Shown here: piece by piece, positions 41,743 to 50,552 of the stretch
Layout: every line of letters starts with the position of its first letter
Numbering within the stretch: the first letter of the stretch is position 1
Origin: an uncultured Corynebacterium sp.
GTDB taxonomy: Bacteria > Actinomycetota > Actinomycetes > Mycobacteriales > Mycobacteriaceae
Reading direction: 5' to 3'
Assembly: GCA_946223355.1 (NCBI GenBank)
Contig: CAMIPB010000013.1
Span: forward strand, 5,366-69,365
Length of the DNA stretch: 64,000 bases
The notes under the pieces: model-generated
Seen by the model: only the letters and a program-made list of their open reading frames with translations
What the model was told of the DNA's origin: nothing
Databases searched by the model: none
Made by a program: the position numbers and the translations under genes

Positions 41743-42770
41743 CGGGTGATCTCCTCAATCTCGGTGGTGGTACGCAACGTGTGGGCAAAGTGGTCAATGG
41801 CGGCGTCATCGCCAGTCAGGCGGACGGTGACTTTGCCGAAGGACTGCTTCTGCAAAGTCGTAATTCCGCCGTGGACAATGCCGATGCTCAGTCCGGCTTC
41901 CTTCGCGGCAGCCGCGGCTTCGAAAAAGCCCGAGTTTTCTGTCAGGTTGATGGTAAACAGGCGGCCGTCGTGGGCAAGCAGGTCATCTGCTTCCACGTGG
42001 TCTGGGGTGTTGCGTAGGGAGGTGGCCACGAAAGAGCTAGCCACGGCGGTCTGCGGGTTGGAGAATACCTCGTAGATACTGCCGTATTCGACGACCTTGC
42101 CGTCTTCCATGACAGCGACCTTGTCCGCGATGGACCGAACCACTTCCATCTCGTGGGTAATCACCACGATCGTGATACCAAACTCCTTGTTGACTTTGCG
42201 GAGCAAGTCCAGCACTTCGTGGGTCGTCTGCGGATCAAGCGCGGATGTGGCTTCGTCGGCAAGCAGCAGCGACGGGTTGGCAGCAAGTGCACGGGCGATG
42301 CCCACGCGTTGCTTCTGTCCGCCGGACAGCTGCTCTGGGTAGTTGCCTCCGCGGTCTCCCAGACCCACGAAGTCAAGGAGCTCAGCAACACGTGCTTTGC
42401 GCTGTTCCTTGTCTATTCCCGCTAGCTTGAGTGGGTATTCCACGTTCGCCGCGGCAGTGCGGGAGGAGAACAAATTGAACTGCTGGAATATCATGCCGAT
42501 CCCCCCGCGCAGTTCCCGCAGCTTACGCTCGGGCATGCCCACGATGTTCGTTCCGTCTAACAGAACCTCACCAGAAGTTGGAGTGTCGAGGCCATTGATC
42601 ATTCGAACCAGCGTGGACTTGCCTGCGCCGGAGTAGCCAATAACACCGAGGATCTCGCCTGGTTCGACGGTCAGGCTGACGTCGTCGAGGGCTTTGACCT
42701 GAGACTTCTTGGTTTCAAACAGTTTGGATACGTTGCGGAATTCAACGCGGGTTCCAGTAGTTGTGCTCAC
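41739..42770 (-). CDS. metN: Methionine ABC transporter ATP-binding protein MetN
   Basis: 343 residues. Walker A GYSGAGKSTL, signature LSGGQKQRVGIARAL, Walker B LLLADEATSALD. The C-terminal 80 residues form the NIL domain that binds methionine and inhibits transport when internal pools are high. Part of the metQ-metQ-metN-metI operon. Confidence 0.96.
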   Translation of the reverse strand: MSTTTGTRVEFRNVSKLFETKKSQVKALDDVSLTVEPGEILGVIGYSGAGKSTLVRMINGLDTPTSGEVLLDGTNIVGMPERKLRELRGGIGMIFQQFNLFSSRTAAANVEYPLKLAGIDKEQRKARVAELLDFVGLGDRGGNYPEQLSGGQKQRVGIARALAANPSLLLADEATSALDPQTTHEVLDLLRKVNKEFGITIVVITHEMEVVRSIADKVAVMEDGKVVEYGSIYEVFSNPQTAVASSFVATSLRNTPDHVEADDLLAHDGRLFTINLTENSGFFEAAAAAKEAGLSIGIVHGGITTLQKQSFGKVTVRLTGDDAAIDHFAHTLRTTTEIEEITR

Positions 42771-42781
42771 TGTTGTTAGTC

Positions 42782-43636
42782 CTATTTCTTGGCTTCTGCT
42801 TCGAGTCGGTCCAGGATGTCTTGCAGCTCTTCCTGGGGCTTGTCAACAAAGATGGTAGTCCCGCCGGTGGTCTCTTGGACAGCTGCCTTGACTTCGTCGG
42901 AGAGGTAGAGCTCCGCGAGCTTTAAGACTTGCTCGTTTGAGGCGTCTTCTTCGCGCACTGCCCAGACGTTGATATACGGGTCAACCTCGTCGATCTTACC
43001 GTCGTCGACAATCGCCGTGGTCGCGTCAATTCCCGCGCGCTCGAAGAACGAGTTGGTGATGACAGCCGGGGAGCCTTCGCCGTAAGCAGACGGGGTTTGG
43101 GCGGCGTCGACAGGCGAGACCTTGACCTTGGAGCCTGCCTCGTCGATGTCCGCCGGTGTCGGTGTTGTCTTTCCTTCCTCCTTGAGCTCGACCAGCTTAT
43201 GCGCTGCTAGCAGGTTGATGGCGCGGCCTTGGTTGGTCGGGTCATTCGGAATAGCTACGGTTTCGCCCTCTATGCCGTCGAGGGAGTCGTGGTCCTTCCA
43301 AAACAGTGGCATTGGATAGATCTGCGTCGAGGCAACCGGGACCAAGTTCGTGTTGTTTCCGGCATTGTATTCGGCGAGGAATTTGAGGTGCTGGAACTTG
43401 TTTGTATCGGTTTGTCCCTCAGCAAGGGCTTGGTTCGGGGTGCTGTATTCGGCGAACGGCTGCATCTTGATGGTGATGCCTTCCTTCGCGGCCAACTCCT
43501 TGAGCACAGCCCACTCTGGCAACGCGGCGTCGGTAGTTCCAATGACTACCGTGTCATCTTTCGCTGCAGACTCGCCGCACGCGGCTAGGCCTAACGTCAG
43601 CGCAACGGCTGCGCAGGCGGTCACGAGCTTTTTCAC
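42782..43636 (-). CDS. metQ: Methionine-binding lipoprotein MetQ, second copy
   Basis: 284 residues from GTG 43636, which overlaps the stop of the first copy by one base. Signal peptide with lipobox LAAC (Cys20). The NlpA/MetQ fold shows in the motifs QALAEGQTDTNKFQHLKFL and IPNDPTNQGRAINLL. Extracytoplasmic substrate-binding component of the MetNI importer. The two tandem copies differ enough to suggest different ligands, for example methionine isomers or sulfoxide; that is inference. Confidence 0.92.
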   Translation of the reverse strand: MKKLVTACAAVALTLGLAACGESAAKDDTVVIGTTDAALPEWAVLKELAAKEGITIKMQPFAEYSTPNQALAEGQTDTNKFQHLKFLAEYNAGNNTNLVPVASTQIYPMPLFWKDHDSLDGIEGETVAIPNDPTNQGRAINLLAAHKLVELKEEGKTTPTPADIDEAGSKVKVSPVDAAQTPSAYGEGSPAVITNSFFERAGIDATTAIVDDGKIDEVDPYINVWAVREEDASNEQVLKLAELYLSDEVKAAVQETTGGTTIFVDKPQEELQDILDRLEAEAKK

Positions 43637-44505
43637 TACTTCTTCTCCTGCTCTGCCTTGACTAGGCGGTCAAGGATGGCTTGGAGATCTTCCGCGGACT
43701 TTTCCACTGGTACGGAGGTGCCTGCGGAATCCTCGGCTACGGCCTGCTGGACTTTATCAGAGTGCCAGAGCTGTGCGAGTTCCTTGATTTCGGCGTTGTC
43801 CTTGTCTTCTGCCTTGACGACGAACGCGTTGATGTATGGCTCTGCTTCCTTGGATTCTGGGTCGTCTTGGAAAACAGACGTTGCTGGATCAATTCCTGCA
43901 CGGTCGAGGAAGGAGTTGTTGATAACCGCTGGGGTTCCTTCGCCGTAAGCGGAGGTGGTCTGTGCGGCGTCGACAGGCGTGATCTTTACCTTGGATTTCT
44001 CGGTGTCAATGTCTGCCGGCGTTGGGGTGATAAGGCCGTCTTCCTTCAAGGTCAGAAGGTCTGCCTGGACGAGTACGTTAATGGCGCGGCCCTGGTTGGA
44101 TGGGTCGTTTGGAATGGCTACGGACTTTCCCTCAATGCCGTCGAGGGAGTCATGGTCTTTCCAGAACAGTGCTAGAGGAACGATTTCGGTGGCCACGATT
44201 GGTACGAGGTCGGCGTCATTGCCGGCGTTGAATTCAGCGAGGAATTTGAGGTGCTGGAAATTGTTGGTGTCCAACTTGTCCTGGCTAAGAGCTTGGTTTG
44301 GGGTGGTGTAATCGGAGAAGTTCTGGATTTCTATATCAATGCCCTTCTCCTTGGCTGCTTCTTCGAAAGCTGCCCAAGCCTTCTTGGACGCGTCGGTGGT
44401 GCCTACGGAAATGGTGGAGGCATCAGAAGAACCACCACAGGCAACAAGAGAGGTAGCAGCAATAACGGTAGCTGCGGATGCGGCGATCATTTTGCGAAGA
44501 GACAT
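43636..44505 (-). CDS. metQ: Methionine-binding lipoprotein MetQ, first copy
   Basis: 289 residues from ATG 44505 (MSLRKMIAASAATV), with AGGAAAAC upstream; the longer ORF to 44610 is unlikely. Lipobox LVAC. Motifs QALSQDKLDTNNFQHLKFLAEF and IPNDPSNQGRAINVL match MetQ. It heads a four-gene methionine uptake operon divergent from dnaE2. Confidence 0.92.
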   Translation of the reverse strand: MSLRKMIAASAATVIAATSLVACGGSSDASTISVGTTDASKKAWAAFEEAAKEKGIDIEIQNFSDYTTPNQALSQDKLDTNNFQHLKFLAEFNAGNDADLVPIVATEIVPLALFWKDHDSLDGIEGKSVAIPNDPSNQGRAINVLVQADLLTLKEDGLITPTPADIDTEKSKVKITPVDAAQTTSAYGEGTPAVINNSFLDRAGIDPATSVFQDDPESKEAEPYINAFVVKAEDKDNAEIKELAQLWHSDKVQQAVAEDSAGTSVPVEKSAEDLQAILDRLVKAEQEKK

Positions 44506-44557
44506 AACGTTAGTTTTCCTTTCATGAACAACTTGGTTCCTAGAACTTAGCAATGAT

Positions 44558-44573
44558 TGAACCGCTTTGTCTA
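44558..44573 (-). promoter_or_regulatory. Weak McbR-like site upstream of the metQ operon
   Basis: TGAAC-N6-GTCTA has one perfect and one 3-of-5 half-site of the McbR consensus TAGAC-N6-GTCTA. McbR represses sulfur-amino-acid genes in Corynebacterium, so regulation of a methionine importer is plausible, but the match is poor. Confidence 0.25.
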
Positions 44574-44594
44574 TTTGGGGTGAATAAAAACCGT

Positions 44595-44623
44595 TTGATC
44601 TATCGAACACACGTGCCTAAAAT
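44595..44623 (+). promoter_or_regulatory. dnaE2 promoter with LexA-like box
   Basis: TTGATC (44595-44600) and TAAAAT (44618-44623) are 17 nt apart, and the -10 ends 8 nt before ATG 44632 (leaderless). In the spacer, TCGAACACACGTGCCT (44603-44618) matches the LexA consensus at 10 of 14 defined bases, with a perfect left half. Confidence 0.55.
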
Positions 44624-44631
44624 GTGGAATC

Positions 44632-47600
44632 ATGAAGTTCAATGGGGGTCGCGCGCTGCCGTGGTCACGCATGGAAAAGATTCTGTCCGGCGTGGCCACT
44701 CCGACCCCTGTTTCAGTCGCACACCTTGAGGGCCCCGCTAGTTCTTCGCTAACCGGAGGTAGGCGGCCGGTGGTGCCTTTTGCGGAGTTGCATGCAGTGA
44801 GCGCTTATAGCTTTCTGGATGGGGCATCGGAACCGGAGGATATGGTTGCTCGGGCTGTTGAACTTGGGCTCTCCGCGCTGGCCATAGTGGATATCGATGG
44901 TTTTTATGGTGCGATGAAGTTTGCTGAAGCCGCAACTAGTGCGGGTTTGCCCACCGTTTTTGGTGCGGAACTTTCCCTTGGTGAGCAGGATGTCCAAGGT
45001 GGCGCGAGACGGTTGACCGTACTGGCGCGGGGGCCGGAAGGATACCGGCGCCTCTCCCGACTCATCGCCCACGCGCGCATGGAAGCCGGGGAAAAAGGAT
45101 TAGTGTCCTATCCGCCGCTGGCGGATATTGCGCAACGTCTAGGCAGGGAAGTCTATTGCTTGGCTGGCCCCGAGTGGTCAGGTGAAATCGAACGTCTGAT
45201 TCACTGCTTTGGAAGTGACTGTGTTGTGTTGGAATACCCCCTTCTTATGCTCCCGGAAGACGCAGACGCGCACGATCGGCTAGACCGTTTCAACAACCTC
45301 CGCGCGATTGTCTCTGCTCGCCCGGCAGCGGCTACACGCAACGAGGCACGTCTGGCCACAGCCAAGCGATCTTTAGCCACCCGCGATAGCCTTTTTAGCG
45401 GTGCCCCCAGCTTGCACCCCATGGGGGCAGGTTGGCTGCGCTCCGGTGAGCAGATCGCCCGAATGCTTCCGGGGCGTGAAGACCTCATCACCAACTCAGT
45501 AGAACTTGCAGAAGAATGTGCGTTCACTTGGGATCTCGTAGCCCCCAATCTGCCGCATTTCGACGTCCCTACAGGCCATACCGAGATGTCCTGGCTGCAA
45601 CACCTGACTAAGGCCCGGGCTCGGGAGCGCTACGCATCGCGCCCACCTGACATCCAAGCTCGCGCATTCGCCCAAATAGAACATGAGTTGGCCGTTATTG
45701 AAGAGCTGACCTTCCCCGGCTACTTCCTCATCGTCTGCGACCTCGTGGACTTTTGCCGCGAGGCGAACATCCTGTGCCAAGGGCGCGGCTCGGCGGCCAA
45801 CTCCGCGGTCTGTTTCGCGCTCGGCATCACCAACGCAGAACCCATATCCGCCGGCTTGCTTTTTGAACGCTTTTTATCCCCGGACCGCGAAGGCCCTCCG
45901 GATATTGACATAGACATCGAGTCCACCCGGCGTGAAGAAGTCATCCAATACGTTTATGAAAAACACGGCCGCGACAAGGCCGCGCAAGTAGCCAACGTTA
46001 TTACCTACCGCCGTAAGGGCGCGACGCGTGATGCTGCCCGCGCGCTGGGCTATCCCCAAGGAGCGGCCGACGCGTGGTCGAAGGGGACGGCGCAGCCCCC
46101 ACGCGACGTCGAAAAGCTTGCTGAGCAGTTTTTAGACCAGCCGCGGCATTTGGGTATTCACTCTGGTGGCATGGTGTTGTGTGATCGCCCGATTGCGGAT
46201 GTGGTCCCCACTGAGTGGGCACGGATGGAAGGCCGCTCGGTAGTGCAGTGGGACAAAGACGATTGCGCGGCCGCCGGGTTGGTGAAATTCGATCTGCTGG
46301 GCCTGGGCATGCTGGAAGCGCTGCATCACATGATGGATCTGGTGGAAGAGACCACCGGGCGGGTGGTCAACCTCTGGGAGCTAGACCTTGCTGAGCCGGA
46401 GGTCTATGACATACTCTGCCGTGCTGATGCTGTTGGTGTATTCCAGGTGGAATCCCGCGCGCAGCTATCCACCCTCCCGCGCCTGAAGCCACGCACCTTC
46501 TTTGATCTCGTCGTGGAAGTTGCACTCATCCGTCCCGGCCCCATCCAGGGTGGGTCTGTGCACCCGTACCTGCGCCGCCGCGACGGCAAAGAGCCCATCA
46601 CCTATGACCACCCGGTGTTGAAGAAATCTCTGAGCAAGACTCTGGGAATCCCGCTGTTTCAGGAACAGCTCATGCAGATTGCTATCGACGCCGCCGGGTT
46701 CACCGGCGCTGAGGCCGACGACCTGCGCCGCGCCATGGGGTCTAAACGCTCCCCACAGCGCATGGCGGCAATTAAAGCCCGTTTTTATGAAGGCTTGGCA
46801 TCCACGAATGGCATCACGGGCGAGGTCGCCGACAATCTTTGGAACAAGGTCGTGGCATTCGCAGCCTACGGCTTCCCGGAATCGCACTCACAGTCCTTTG
46901 CATCGCTGGTGTATTTTTCCGCGTGGTTCAAGTACCACTACCCGGCGCAGTTTTGCGTCGGGCTGTTGCGCGCGCAACCGATGGGTTTTTACTCCCCGCA
47001 GTCGCTCATCCAAGACGCCCGCCGCCACGGCATTACCGTTTTGCCGGTGAGCGTCAACGCGTCTGGCGAACACGCTCTTGTCACGCCCAACTTTGAGATC
47101 CGCGTGGGGCTAAACCTCATCAAGGGGCTATCCAGCGCCGCCTGCGCCCGCATTGAAGCCACCGCGCCATTCGAGGGCGTCGCCGACCTGGCGCGCCGGG
47201 CGGATCTCTCCGTTGCCCACGTCGAGGCGCTGGCTGATGCCGGTGCACTCGACTGCTTCGGCATTGATCGCCGCCAGGCGCTCTGGCAGGCAGGTATCGC
47301 CGCCACCGAAAAAGAAGGAATGCTGCCCGGGTTGTCTGCGATCTCCGCCCCGGCGCTGCCCGGCATGACCGAAATCGAGCTACTCGCCGCAGACATCTCA
47401 TCCACCGGTGTTACCCACGACAAACAGCCCATGGAGCTCATTCGCGCCCAGCTTAACGACGCCGGCATCCTCACCGCCGCGCAGTTAAAGACAGCCCCCG
47501 ACGGCACGCGCATCAAAGTCGCCGGCATCATCACTCACCGCCAGCGCCCACAGACCGCCTCCGGGCTCACCTTCTTCGGAATGGAAGACGAGACCGGGCT

Positions 47601-47784
47601 GATTAACGTCATGGTCTCACCCGGGCTGTGGCAACGCCACCGCGTCATCGCCCGCACCTCAAAGGCCCTTATCGTCCGCGGCATCGTCCAAAACACCACC
47701 GGCGCCGTCAACGTCGTCGCCGACCACCTCGAAGCCCTCGAACTCGGCGAGGTCTTAAGCCGTGGGTCGCGGGACTTCCGCTGA
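44632..47784 (+). CDS. dnaE2: Error-prone DNA polymerase III alpha subunit DnaE2
   Basis: 1050 residues, the usual size of DnaE2 and shorter than DnaE1. An N-terminal PHP domain (FAELHAVSAYSFLDGASEPEDMV) is followed by the polymerase core with the catalytic acids in PPDIDIDIES. A helix-hairpin-helix and OB fold follow (RIKVAGIITHRQRPQTASGLTFFGMEDETGLINVMV). It performs damage-induced mutagenic synthesis with ImuA and ImuB, encoded 5 kb upstream. In many actinobacteria these genes are close together; here metNIQ and two other genes lie between. Confidence 0.95.
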   Translation: MKFNGGRALPWSRMEKILSGVATPTPVSVAHLEGPASSSLTGGRRPVVPFAELHAVSAYSFLDGASEPEDMVARAVELGLSALAIVDIDGFYGAMKFAEAATSAGLPTVFGAELSLGEQDVQGGARRLTVLARGPEGYRRLSRLIAHARMEAGEKGLVSYPPLADIAQRLGREVYCLAGPEWSGEIERLIHCFGSDCVVLEYPLLMLPEDADAHDRLDRFNNLRAIVSARPAAATRNEARLATAKRSLATRDSLFSGAPSLHPMGAGWLRSGEQIARMLPGREDLITNSVELAEECAFTWDLVAPNLPHFDVPTGHTEMSWLQHLTKARARERYASRPPDIQARAFAQIEHELAVIEELTFPGYFLIVCDLVDFCREANILCQGRGSAANSAVCFALGITNAEPISAGLLFERFLSPDREGPPDIDIDIESTRREEVIQYVYEKHGRDKAAQVANVITYRRKGATRDAARALGYPQGAADAWSKGTAQPPRDVEKLAEQFLDQPRHLGIHSGGMVLCDRPIADVVPTEWARMEGRSVVQWDKDDCAAAGLVKFDLLGLGMLEALHHMMDLVEETTGRVVNLWELDLAEPEVYDILCRADAVGVFQVESRAQLSTLPRLKPRTFFDLVVEVALIRPGPIQGGSVHPYLRRRDGKEPITYDHPVLKKSLSKTLGIPLFQEQLMQIAIDAAGFTGAEADDLRRAMGSKRSPQRMAAIKARFYEGLASTNGITGEVADNLWNKVVAFAAYGFPESHSQSFASLVYFSAWFKYHYPAQFCVGLLRAQPMGFYSPQSLIQDARRHGITVLPVSVNASGEHALVTPNFEIRVGLNLIKGLSSAACARIEATAPFEGVADLARRADLSVAHVEALADAGALDCFGIDRRQALWQAGIAATEKEGMLPGLSAISAPALPGMTEIELLAADISSTGVTHDKQPMELIRAQLNDAGILTAAQLKTAPDGTRIKVAGIITHRQRPQTASGLTFFGMEDETGLINVMVSPGLWQRHRVIARTSKALIVRGIVQNTTGAVNVVADHLEALELGEVLSRGSRDFR

Positions 47785-48072
47785 CTGTCAAGAGGTTCAA
47801 AACCTTTCGAAAAATCGAAACTAGTATTGATATTCAACTTCGGGGGGATCGTCCCTGTGTGCGTGGAGAGAACCCTTATTGCACTGGGAATACCAATCCT
47901 CTTGAGGGAAATCCGTACACCTTGGGGGCGACATGCGGGATCGGAAGATAGAAAGCTCTTTCTCTCTCTTTGAGATGATAGGAGAAGGGCCTTCACAAAC
48001 AGGTGTTTCTTCTTCCGAAGGGGTCAATCCCTCGTCGCTGTAACCTGGGGCCATAACGTAATAAAGGAGCCA
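47785..48072. other. 288-bp gap after dnaE2
   Basis: AGGTT-CAA-AACCT (47793-47805) and TTTCG-N6-CGAAA (47805-47820) are two adjacent small inverted repeats right after the dnaE2 stop, without a T run. Then AGAAAG-CT-CTTTCT near 47949-47962. AAGGAG for the next gene lies at 48063-48068. No credible gene. The base composition is lower in GC than dnaE2, marking the start of an accessory stretch. Confidence 0.4.
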
Positions 48073-48738
48073 ATGGTGGAAAAAGATAAGGACGTAGCTG
48101 ACCGTGATCAGCGGCATCGGGAATTCATGGAGAAGCTCTTTCCTGCCGAATCCCTGCACCAACGCCTGCATCCCCGACGGTCCATCCCTCGGGTACGAGA
48201 GAGGTTCGGCGACCAGCTACATCGTCGGCGCGACCTCTTACGTCCTCTCGTAAAGATTCATGTCCGAGGCCAACCCTTCGTCGTCAACAAGTCCCACGAC
48301 GGGTACGCAACTATCGAGCGATGGATCACGGTGGCAGGACTGCTCACACACCCGTGGGCCTCTCTGGACGGACTCGCTCGATCAAATGAACACACCTTCA
48401 TGATGCTCAAAGACTGGAATTCATCAGTGGGAGACTCGGATGGAGTTCGGGATCGCCCCATCATCACGATTAAGCAGATCCAGGTCGCCCCACCACTTCA
48501 GCGGCAGGGGTTGGCTACAGAGATCCTCAAAACTATGCTGCGCGAGTTTTACCCTGAACACCTCGTCAGCGGCGAGGCTCCCAGCCCGGATGCGCAAGCG
48601 TGGCATACGCACCTTAACCGCGTTATGCCCAGCCGGATGCTCCACTTCCCGCAGTATTCCTACGGAGACGACATGCCACGAAGAATTTGCTGGCGTGTCT
48701 CCCCGGGAGAAGATCTGGACCCGCACGAACTCCAGTGA
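48073..48738 (+). CDS. Orphan protein with a GNAT-like acetyl-CoA motif
   Basis: 221 residues from ATG 48073 behind AAGGAGCC. The first 70 residues are Arg/His-rich and unlike any domain that I know. The second half has IKQIQVAPPLQRQGLATEILKTML, which fits GNAT motif A (beta strand 4 and the Q-R-x-G-x-A acetyl-CoA loop). It could acetylate a small molecule or a protein, or be a toxin-like GNAT, but no antitoxin partner is visible. Surroundings look accessory. Confidence 0.65.
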   Translation: MVEKDKDVADRDQRHREFMEKLFPAESLHQRLHPRRSIPRVRERFGDQLHRRRDLLRPLVKIHVRGQPFVVNKSHDGYATIERWITVAGLLTHPWASLDGLARSNEHTFMMLKDWNSSVGDSDGVRDRPIITIKQIQVAPPLQRQGLATEILKTMLREFYPEHLVSGEAPSPDAQAWHTHLNRVMPSRMLHFPQYSYGDDMPRRICWRVSPGEDLDPHELQ

Positions 48739-48964
48739 CCCTCCTCCGTGAACAGGAATTTACGCATACGAAGAATTTCCCCCAGCTACAATTCGGTTCC
48801 CATTATTTCCTGCCCCGTACGCCCATATGACTATACGCTTACATAGGCGTATGCCCTCCTGGGGAGATATGAGTAGAGTGGAGCCACATTGAATATCTTT
48901 CTTAACATAACGAGCAAGACAACAAAAGACTTCTTCCTCTCACTATTTGATAAGGATTCGATCA

Positions 48965-49198
48965 ATGGGCAATTTGTTCTTTGGTGATGCAACCAATCCG
49001 ATTGATGAGATCAAAACGATCTTCTCTCAATATGAAAATCCCGTCGCTGCAGCACAAGATTGGGCAACCACGCTGTTGCAGGCAAAGGATATTGACCCTG
49101 TGGAAAGCCCAACGACTGCAGTCAGGGAGCTGCGGAAACAAGAAAAGGCTTTCGGCTTGAAGAGCGCAACATACCTGGTTAGTAAACTTTCGGATTAG
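48965..49198 (+). CDS. Small orphan protein, 77 residues
   Basis: Starts at ATG 48965 (MGNLFFGDATNPIDEI) with AAGGA at 48950-48954. It looks soluble and helical with no Cys and no recognisable domain (ENPVAAAQDWATTLLQAKDI, then AVRELRKQEKAFG). A phage- or plasmid-derived small protein is possible. The 226-nt gap before it (48739-48964) shows no gene; it is AT-rich just upstream. Confidence 0.55.
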   Translation: MGNLFFGDATNPIDEIKTIFSQYENPVAAAQDWATTLLQAKDIDPVESPTTAVRELRKQEKAFGLKSATYLVSKLSD

Positions 49199-49213
49199 GG
49201 TCACCGCAGCGCG

Positions 49214-49257
49214 TAAGGGGTGTTGCCGCCTTTTGGCAAAGGCGTACCTCTCCTTAA
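49214..49257. terminator. Compound hairpin between convergent genes
   Basis: GCCTTT (49228-49233) pairs with AAAGGC (49238-49243) around TGGC, and flanking AAGGGG / CCTCTCCTT can extend the stem imperfectly. It lies between the stops of the 77-residue gene and the exonuclease gene, and may serve both. Confidence 0.4.
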
Positions 49258-50186
49258 AGCTCACCGATCCAGGAAAAGAACTCCTCCTCAGTCATCACAG
49301 AAATCTGAGAACCCTTGCTGGAGAGTTCACGAGCTTTGATCATTTTGCTAGAGCCGTCGTTTCCTGGCTTCCAAGTTGATGGATTTGGAACTCCCACGAC
49401 TAGTTGTGTTGTTTTCTTTGTGACTCCCTTCGAGAAACTACCTCCTAAATGCTCGACAAGCAGTTGAGTATCAGATCGCTTGAGGCGATTTAGAGTGCCA
49501 GTGAAGCAGATTGACTCCCCTTTGAGGACAGCTTGAGAGGGCCAATCGTTCAAGTTGATCTCAGAAATGGGAGCTGCGGATCTGGCCCGAGTCTTTCCCT
49601 TATTTCCAAAGAAATTTATAAGGTCTGATATTGACTTTTTAGTCTCTTCTAAAAACCGAAGGAAAAGTAACCCAGTAATTCGGGCATCATCCCCTGCATC
49701 ATGGTGAATGAATTGCTGGCCTGGAAGATATTCGCTCACCAATGTTTTAAGGCTGTTGCTTCCAGCAGGACGGTGAAGTACCGAGCGCGCAATTCGTAGC
49801 GTGCACAACCGAGGATTAGAGATTTGGGGAAGGTTTCCCAGTGCGGCATGCGCATTCCACACGGAGTAGTCGAAAGCCATGTTGTGAGAGATAACTGGTA
49901 AGTCTCCTATAAATGTCAGGATTTCTGAAGCGAGATCTTTCATCCGGGGAGCACCGGCGACCAACTCAGGCGTAATGCCATGCACTGAGACGTTTATTGG
50001 TTGAAAGTGCTCGAAGCCTTCGTCAGGTTTAATGAGTCGAACCAGAGAATCTATCACTTCACCGTTTTCATCCATTTTGATAAGGCCAATTTGGCAAGCA
50101 GAGGCTCGCATTTCATTTGCAGTTTCGAAATCCAAGACTACGAAATGGGGGAAAGAAGAAAGAGTCATAAGTTCATTATGCGCCAC
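49254..50186 (-). CDS. DEDDh 3'-5' exonuclease fused to a BRCT domain
   Basis: 310 residues from GTG 50186 (AAGG 8 nt upstream); ATG 50168 is an alternative. The exonuclease domain of DNA polymerase III epsilon type has FVVLDFETAN (Exo I), SHNMAFDYSVW (Exo II) and HDAGDDA (Exo III, His/Asp). After a basic linker, residues about 215-305 form a BRCT domain (GESICFTGTLNRLKRSDTQLLVEHLGGSF, then TTQLVVGVPNP). BRCT domains bind DNA ends or phosphopeptides, so a DNA-damage role is likely. Sits in the accessory stretch. Confidence 0.85.
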   Translation of the reverse strand: MAHNELMTLSSFPHFVVLDFETANEMRASACQIGLIKMDENGEVIDSLVRLIKPDEGFEHFQPINVSVHGITPELVAGAPRMKDLASEILTFIGDLPVISHNMAFDYSVWNAHAALGNLPQISNPRLCTLRIARSVLHRPAGSNSLKTLVSEYLPGQQFIHHDAGDDARITGLLFLRFLEETKKSISDLINFFGNKGKTRARSAAPISEINLNDWPSQAVLKGESICFTGTLNRLKRSDTQLLVEHLGGSFSKGVTKKTTQLVVGVPNPSTWKPGNDGSSKMIKARELSSKGSQISVMTEEEFFSWIGEL

Positions 50187-50552
50187 GCCAAGACCTTAAT
50201 TGGCTCAAATTAAACGCTTGTTCTTTTGGGATGTGGAACTAAATTGAAATGCCCCGGTTAGGGCAAGCAGAGGCTGGGGAGATATCGGACAGGGAGTACC
50301 GGAATCTCTGCTCGACTAGCAGTGATGCCAGTGTCGAGTTTTGGATAGGTGTGGACTTTGTATAGTTCTGCATGAGCAGCAGTTCTTTTCCTCAAATAAC
50401 TTGAGATTCCTACTGGAGTGAAGGGATAGCAGCTGTAATTTCAACCAGAATGTGTCCTGACTGTTGAAAACTTTGAAAGTTGCGGGTTGAAAGCATCAAA
50501 AGTTGCGGGTTCAAATTGCCGAAAATTGCGGGTTTGGCTGAATTTGAACACT
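50187..50552. other. 366-bp region without a gene; three iteron-like repeats at its end
   Basis: No credible ORF. The string TTGCGGGTT occurs at 50480-50488, 50503-50511 and 50526-50534, exactly 23 bp apart, each preceded by AAAG or AAAA. They end 18 nt before the start of the ATPase gene. Their regularity suggests binding sites on one face of the helix. Confidence 0.5.

Noticed and set aside
47821..48171. 116-residue minus-strand ORF in the gap after dnaE2
   Set aside because: Crosses the start of the plus-strand GNAT-like gene, lacks a ribosome-binding site, and shows no domain.
50214..50479. Gap searched for tRNA, IS ends or attachment sites next to the accessory stretch
   Set aside because: No tRNA-like fold, no terminal inverted repeats and no direct repeat flanking 47.8-52.0 kb were found by eye.
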